A DNA stretch of 64,000 nucleotides from Liolophura sinensis (taxonomy: Eukaryota > Mollusca > Polyplacophora > Chitonida > Chitonidae): contig NC_088295.1 in assembly GCF_032854445.1 (NCBI RefSeq), positions 89,448,644 to 89,512,643 of the forward strand. Direction: 5' to 3'. Under the pieces are notes generated by a model. The model was not told where the DNA came from. It ran no database searches and saw only the letters and a list, made by a program, of their open reading frames with translations. The translations under genes were made by a program, and so were the position numbers. This document shows, piece by piece, positions 58,033 to 64,000 of this stretch (the first letter of the stretch is position 1; the number at the start of each line of letters is the position of its first letter).

Positions 58033-59240
58033 TTCACTCAGGCAATCTTATCCTCACCTAAGGAGAAACAGTTACAATATTAGTTGCGCGCCACACTTCA
58101 ACAGTTTAAAAGTGAATGGAAGGTGGAAGTTTATGCATAATGCTTTTGATATCGTTATTTGGTGTTCCTACTTCTAGATACAACACAATTACTAGTGCTG
58201 ATACTGGTTGTTGTCTCTCTGCGGTTTCGAAACCCCAACATCAGAACATCAGGCTCCTAATCGCCTGCAATATACATATCAACCGTCTAGACCAGCGACC
58301 ACAGTCAGATTCCTAATCGCCAGCAATAGACAATCAACTGTCCAGACCGTTCCACCATTGGATCTCCCGGCAAAATAGGAGGTAGTTGACCGATAGGTTG
58401 AACGGCTAACATATATTACACTTCTGTTGGTCCGCAAAAAGCACAACTTCGATAGCTGAACACATCAGAACAATATTCAGCTCTACTGAATTTGAAAAGT
58501 GAAAACACAAATAGCAATAATACTGTCATTTAAAACAAATGACAACAAATAACGTAACCTGAGTTATTCGGAAAGAGGGATGGAAATAGACCTAAACGGC
58601 CACAGTCATTCTTTGCTGACATAGTTGATGAATCATCAGGGTATCCTACGAGGCCAGCGGAAGCATATATCTTGACGCATATATCTTGAGGAGTGGGATT
58701 TATTCACAATAGATATTCCATTGTTCGTCACAGATTTACAAAACAAAAAAACAAAGCAAGCCTGCCCTTGCGATTCTTTACATGCAAGTGATGCCGTTAC
58801 TAAAGTGATTGCACTTGGTGATATATTATTCTGTTTTTGTTACTCATGTAATAGATAGGAAGCGGAATGTTTCCTCGATACATGTAATACCTACAGCCAA
58901 ACATGTTCACCGTGGTTCTCTCCCATTAATCAATCCGTCACCACATTCTGTCCAATCATTCACGCTCCTTCGAGTCCAGGACTTAACAGAAAGCTAGGAA
59001 ACAATACCAAATATCGTTAACAATTCAAAGAAGCACTCAAAAGGGTGAATACATCAAAGGAATGTGTACTTACGTAGGGAAAAGTTTTGCAGATTTCAGT
59101 TGATGTAAGTCTGTATAAAGCTTTTTGGGAAGTCTGAAGTCTGTGCTAGTCATCGCTCACCTTCTAAAGAACTATTGTCGAGAGATGAATACAAAACATC
59201 GTCAACAGCAGAAGTGCTGACCGCTATGGCGGCAGTTTGA
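58033..59240 (-). promoter_or_regulatory. SLC16 gene 5' leader, probable noncoding exon
   Basis: The first coding exon appears to extend to an acceptor at 58057 (TTCTCCTTAG). A donor (TTTAGAAG/GTGAGC) at 59161 would end an untranslated first exon whose start is not resolved. No ORF upstream fits. Confidence 0.35.
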
Positions 59241-59282
59241 CTACGGAGGGAAGTCATTTCCGCATTTGTAGAATTAAAGTTT

Positions 59283-59332
59283 GGTGTGTGTGCGTGTGCG
59301 TGTGCGTTTGGTGCGTGTGCTTGCGTGTGCGT

Positions 59333-59378
<46 letters not shown>
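59283..59378. repeat. (GT)n / GTGC microsatellite
   Basis: A run of GT dinucleotides with GC interruptions in its first half, then a pure GT tract. Confidence 0.95.
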
Positions 59379-59381
<3 letters not shown>

Positions 59382-59399
59382 TTTTCTAATAATTAGCAT

Positions 59400-60829
59400 C
59401 AGGACATGAGAAACATTTCATTTAGTAACGATATTTACGAGTCTGATATTTTCTATTTTCTGCTACCACTTTAGGCTATTATTCGTAAAAACAGAATATT
59501 TTATTTGATTAGGTAATATGGACTTTTTGTCCCAAATCTCCGGTAGATATGCACGCAATTGCAAACGTCAATTTGTTGATAAATGCAGTTTTTTGACTGC
59601 GGTAAACAACAGCCGCGCGTGGTCTTATAACGAGAGTGTAGTTTTTTTAACAGTGACATACTATTGTCCATTTTGACGCAAACATTCCGCAAACATTAAG
59701 ATGAGACATGTTTATCATTTAAGCCATTCGAGATGAAGAGGTGCACTCTGTTACTGATTCTAACAGCGTGTCATCATGTCAGTTAAGCTTGCCTGAGCAT
59801 GCGTATTTAATCACACATAAACAGCTCTACTGAGGGCAGTCATACCGGGTTACTGCATACACAATCAAGCCTGAAGCGGAAATGTCGTGCGAAGAGAAGG
59901 AGTAACCAGTTCAGCGCGTCATCTTGCGTCAATGCAGAACAAAATGCATCATCAAACTCAAGGTGGAATCGTCATGAATGCACACAGAGAAATTATGCTA
60001 ATTCAATTAAATCCCGTCGTATCAAATTATGTGCGGTAGGAATATAAAACTTACTCCATAAAGAATGTGGCGCAAGAAAAGCGAAACTTCTTAGTTACAA
60101 TATTCCCCAAATGATGTTCTAATTCATTTAAGCACGTGACACTATCATATAGTGAGTGACAACAACTTTACAAGACATGCATCACGGGAATTAACCCATT
60201 ATACCTAGTGCAACGGTGTAACAAAGTATCCGAATTTAGGTCGTCCGTCGGAAGAAAAGGAAAATTTAAATTTTGCAATTTTTGCCATATGTACAAACAA
60301 CTACACTTCAAAACAAAACAGTGGGATACTGACCATAAGTGCATGTTCTTGTTACTGCAATACATAAGATTACAGCTTAGGGATTAAACACAGATCAGCC
60401 ATGACTGTACGGTAGTTGACAAATGGTCCCAGTTAGGGTTTTAATCCAACTGTTCGTTTAAACGCTTAAAGAGAAGCAACTTACAACCCTTAGCACTGTC
60501 ATAGCTTAAGCAGAATTAGGTTCAAAAGGGAATTTTGTTAATTGCAATTTATTTGACGTCACTGATTTAGAAATATTCAATATGCCGCATTTAATCACAC
60601 ATAAAAAAATGCAAAGAGACCATGCTTCGGGCATCTCCTTCTGACGTAACAGCGACAATCCGATCCAGATACCCCAGTGGTACATCCTAAAATATAAGTC
60701 ACACATAAATACAGGTGACGGTTTCCCTATAACTCTTGGTAGGATCATCCCTGTTGCAAAATACTTCATTTATACTTCAAAATACTTAATATCACGTATA
60801 GCGCAATGCCAAACGAGTCTCTCCCCAGC
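59400..60829. other. intergenic, no gene seen
   Basis: AT-rich, short frames only. Confidence 0.4.
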
Positions 60830-60990
60830 AGTCGCTGTGCATGCTGGCTTTCTCCCCGATCGTAGGTGGGAAGGTCTACCAGCAACCTACGAGTTCCCCC
60901 AGGCTCTACTCGGTTTCCCGCCACCATGATGCTGACCGTACTGGTATAAGTGAAATATTCTTGAGTTCGGCACATAAAAACAATCAAATA
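60830..60990 (-). mobile_element. dispersed element (GTGTTTTACG family)
   Basis: The minus strand reads from the CTCAAGAATATTTCACTTAT block through GGTCAGCATCATGGTGGCGG and GGTTGCTGGTAGACCTTCCC to GAGAAAGCCAGCATGCAC. Diverged copy. Confidence 0.82.
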
Positions 60991-61214
60991 AAAAACAAAC
61001 TTCACATGAGAGATGTCGACATGCCATTGGGTGATAGTAGCCTGGCACAGTTGTCGGCACTGTCGCAATTTCAGCCGTTACACAGCATTTGATGACAGAT
61101 GTATGTCTATATGTTTGTCACTGATGGAGATAACTGCCCTGTGTGTCTATCTCTACACCACTGATAGTCATAATAGCTAGTCATCCTGATAATGTATGCG
61201 TGTTTAGTTCGCTA

Positions 61215-62325
61215 CGCAGCAAATAAACAAGGTTTGATAACAAATGTCTGTATGTCTCTCTGTATACCATTGATGGTGATAACTGCTGTGTATGTTTCTC
61301 TGTATACCATTGATGATGATAACAGCTCTTTATGTCTCTCTGTATTCCATTGATGTTGATAACCGCTGTGCATGTCTCTCCGTACACCACTGATAGCGAT
61401 AACTGCCGTGTATGTCTATCTGTATACATAACTTTTTTATGGTGATAACTTTTTGTCTGTATACCATAGATTGTGATAAGCGCTCTGTATGTCTCTCCGT
61501 ATACCACTGAAGGTGACAACTGGTTTGTATGTGTGTCTGTATACCACTGCTCTGTTTTTCTGTCTGTATACGACTGTTGTGTTTGTCTATATACCACTGA
61601 TTGTGGTAACTGTCTGTCTGTATACCACTGATGGTGATAACTGCTCTGTATGTCTGTTTGTATACCACTGATGGTGATAACTGCTCTGTATGTCTGCCTG
61701 TATACTACTGATGGTGATAACTGCTCTCTGTGTCTGTCCGTATCTCATTGATGGTGATATCTGCATTGTATGTGTGTCTGTATACCACCCATGGTGATAA
61801 CTACTTTGTGGGTCTCTCTGTATACCACTGATGGTGATAACTACTTTGTGTGTTTGTCTGTATACCATTGATGGTGATAACTGCTCTGTATGTTTGTCTG
61901 TATGCCCTTGATGGTGATAACTGCTCTCTATGTCTATCTGTATGCCAATGATGGCAATAACTGCTCTTTGTCTGTCGGTATGCCATTGATGGTAATAACT
62001 ACCTTGTGTGTCAGTCTGTATGCCATTGACAATGATAACTACCCTGTGTGTCTGCCTGTATTCCATTGATGGTGATAACAGCTCTGTATGTCTATTTGTA
62101 AGCCACTGATGGCAATAACTGCTTTTTGTCTGTCTGTATGCCATTGATGGTAATAACTACCCTGTGTGTCTGTCTGTATGCCATTGATAGTGATAACTGC
62201 TATTTGTGTCTGTCTGTAGTCCATTGATGGTGATAACTACCCTGTGTGTCTGTCTGTATGCCATTGATAGTGATAACTGCTCTGTATATCTGCCTGTATT
62301 CCTTTGCTGTACAGAAGTGCTGTTT
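61215..62325. repeat. minisatellite, 40 bp, ~27 copies
   Basis: Unit TATACCACTGATGGTGATAA, CTGCTCTGTATGTCTGTCTG. The period is exactly 40 bp over long stretches (for example 61621, 61661, 61701, 61741, 61781). Long minus-strand frames inside are artefacts. Confidence 0.93.
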
Positions 62326-62581
62326 ATCTATATGCCAGTCATCCCCTGATAAATCACGCGTGTCTGGTTCCGGATGAAGTCACTAGCAGCCAACACCCAG
62401 ATTCACTTGTTTCTACGAAATATGCGGCGTAAGATTTCACACGAAATCCATAGGCCTACACTGGTTACGGAATCCCTACAGCTCTACCTGAGCTTGCATG
62501 GACAGTGTAATGAACTGAGCAATGTCCAAAATGTACGGCAACCGGATACATTTCTTTAGAGGTTTAAGAAAAGGCTGCGGG

Positions 62582-62611
62582 GGCAGAAATCAAGGTACTA
62601 TAAATGAGAAA
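62582..62611 (+). repeat. 30-bp direct repeat, left copy
   Basis: GGCAGAAATCAAGGTACTAT followed by AAATGAGAAA, matched exactly at 63727-63756. Confidence 0.85.
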
Positions 62612-62619
62612 AGCTAATC

Positions 62620-63726
62620 ATGAATTCGACCATGATTTCAAATACTGTGAGAACAAAGAGATATTACCACTTTCTCTTACATTAAAAAGCTGCAATGAAT
62701 CAAACGGGGCAACAGGCAGAGCAAGAACAAATTGGCTTGAAAGGTTTCCATGCCGTTAGAAGGCAGAGGCACGTGTTCCAAACTTCCGTTGAGAGAGAAT
62801 GCCTGTTGAATGGTTCTGAAGTGAAACTGAGAGTCGGGTTGTTGTCGGAAGCCTAACACGCTTTCATATTTGGAACACAGATTGGATTTTGAGTGAACCC
62901 ACTTGCCTCAGGCATGCATTCTTCCAGGCTTAGCAGACTTTGCGGAGGTTGTGTACAAGCTCTAAAGAGGCATACACAGGACTGCGATGAACGTAACTTT
63001 TTATTGTGAGGAGTATTGCCCTTTCATCTACTGTAGTCAATTGGGTATTCGTGTAATGCATTTTTAACAGCCAACTCCCACTGACAGAGCTTTTATTCCA
63101 ACAAATAAGTGATTAGAGGAATATGGTTTAACCTTATTTTGAAAGTCGATGAAACTGTGTATTAAAAAGTATTATACTGAGAAAAGCATGCCGCACTTAA
63201 AAAATGATGAATATTAATTTACCAAGGTATTATAGTTTTCAGCTGTGTAGCTTTTCTTTGTGCATGTATATGTGTGGCTTATTATCATCTCCTAGATACG
63301 AGACAAACCAAAATATTTCCATTTCACCTTGGCACAACATTGTATTTACTTTATCATTTTGAGCAGGTATTTACCCGTACGTAGCAACTTGCTAAACATA
63401 TATAATGATCGTTTATGTAGGTCTATATGCATGTACTTGTTTCCTGTGATTTATTGGCTGTACCATATTGAAAAGTTTCAGAGACGACATGTGTCAATGT
63501 CTCTTACATCAGTATGATTTGTACTAATAACTCATTTTTTTCATACTATATTCTTCTCAACTACAATATATTTTAGGTCAAATAAAACACTTACGATATC
63601 GATTAATTTTGAATTGGCAAGAACTGAGAATCAATGATTTCTTCTCGTGAGTAGACCCATTATTATATCAAACGTGCCCTCGTCCTTGTGACCATCGTTT
63701 CAGATTTTCAATGAAACAATGGCTGA
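62620..63726. other. no gene seen between direct repeats
   Basis: AT-rich with no open frame of note; bounded by the exact 30-bp direct repeats. Confidence 0.4.
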
Positions 63727-63756
63727 GGCAGAAATCAAGGTACTATAAATGAGAAA
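63727..63756 (+). repeat. 30-bp direct repeat, right copy
   Basis: Exact match to 62582-62611, at a spacing of 1145 bp. Confidence 0.85.
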
Positions 63757-64000
63757 GATAATGTTCATCGACAAATGTATTTCTCATTAAAATTACGCAT
63801 AACTTTTATAGCATTTAAAGGCAACAACTGACAGCCTGTCACTCCATTATAGTTTACTGTAGTTTATTGGTGGAAGGGTAACATGTGCTTTCTTCAGGGC
63901 TAAATTTCTGGTACATAGTGATTTTCTTGTTTCTATATCATCGAGTTGTCATCCCTTACCCAACTTTCAGATGTCCTGGGATAAAACTCGGTATTGTTTC

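Noticed and set aside
61587-62144. 185-codon minus-strand ORF
   Set aside because: It falls in the 40-bp minisatellite; low complexity.

Overview
The window is animal nuclear DNA: AT-rich, gene-poor, with spliced genes, GT-AG introns, minisatellites and short interspersed elements. Two repeat families (a tRNA-headed SINE ending in a GAGTGAGTGAG / GGTTTAACGTC block, and an element beginning GGTGTTTTACGCCGTACTC) are ones I associate with mollusc and related lophotrochozoan genomes, so I read this as a probable mollusc. That is inference from memory of repeat families.

Layout. From 1 to 24 kb the sequence is mostly intergenic. It holds one clear gene, an intronless plus-strand peptide GPCR of the sex-peptide / myoinhibitory-peptide receptor type (6458-7621), a few unnamed candidate exons, and large minisatellite blocks (12.1-12.5, 13.2-14.4 and 18.9-20.4 kb). 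From 24 to 59 kb four spliced genes lie on the minus strand. They are LRRC58 (24359-28878, three exons), a Golgi carbohydrate sulfotransferase of the CHST8-14/HNK-1ST family (35292-38325, three coding exons including a 44-bp micro-exon), the seven-transmembrane half of an adhesion-type GPCR (41826-48726, nine exons) and an SLC16 monocarboxylate-transporter-like protein (52703-58032, six exons). Every exon junction in these four models was placed by hand at a GT-AG site with a matching reading phase. From 59 to 64 kb there is no gene I can support, only repeats, including a 40-bp minisatellite.

The genes do not form a pathway; this is an ordinary stretch of chromosome with unrelated neighbours: peptide signalling, a leucine-rich-repeat adaptor, glycan sulfation, adhesion signalling and solute transport.

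The most unusual observation is that several minisatellites are built from the edges of exons. About 19 copies of a 67-68 bp unit in SLC16 intron 3 repeat the 3' splice site and first ~40 bp of exon 4. About 14 copies of a ~55 bp unit in the adhesion-GPCR intron repeat the 3' splice site and first ~28 bp of the TM6 exon. A 31-bp repeat beside LRRC58 resembles the last codons of that gene. Other intronic arrays also sit at the acceptor ends of their introns. In transcription order, the decoy acceptors come before the real one.

Other notable items are three diverged copies of a DNA-transposon-like element with ~33 bp inverted ends (one lies at the 3' end of the sulfotransferase and carries its nearest AATAAA), several palindromic MITE-like families, and a degenerate GPS cleavage motif in the adhesion GPCR.
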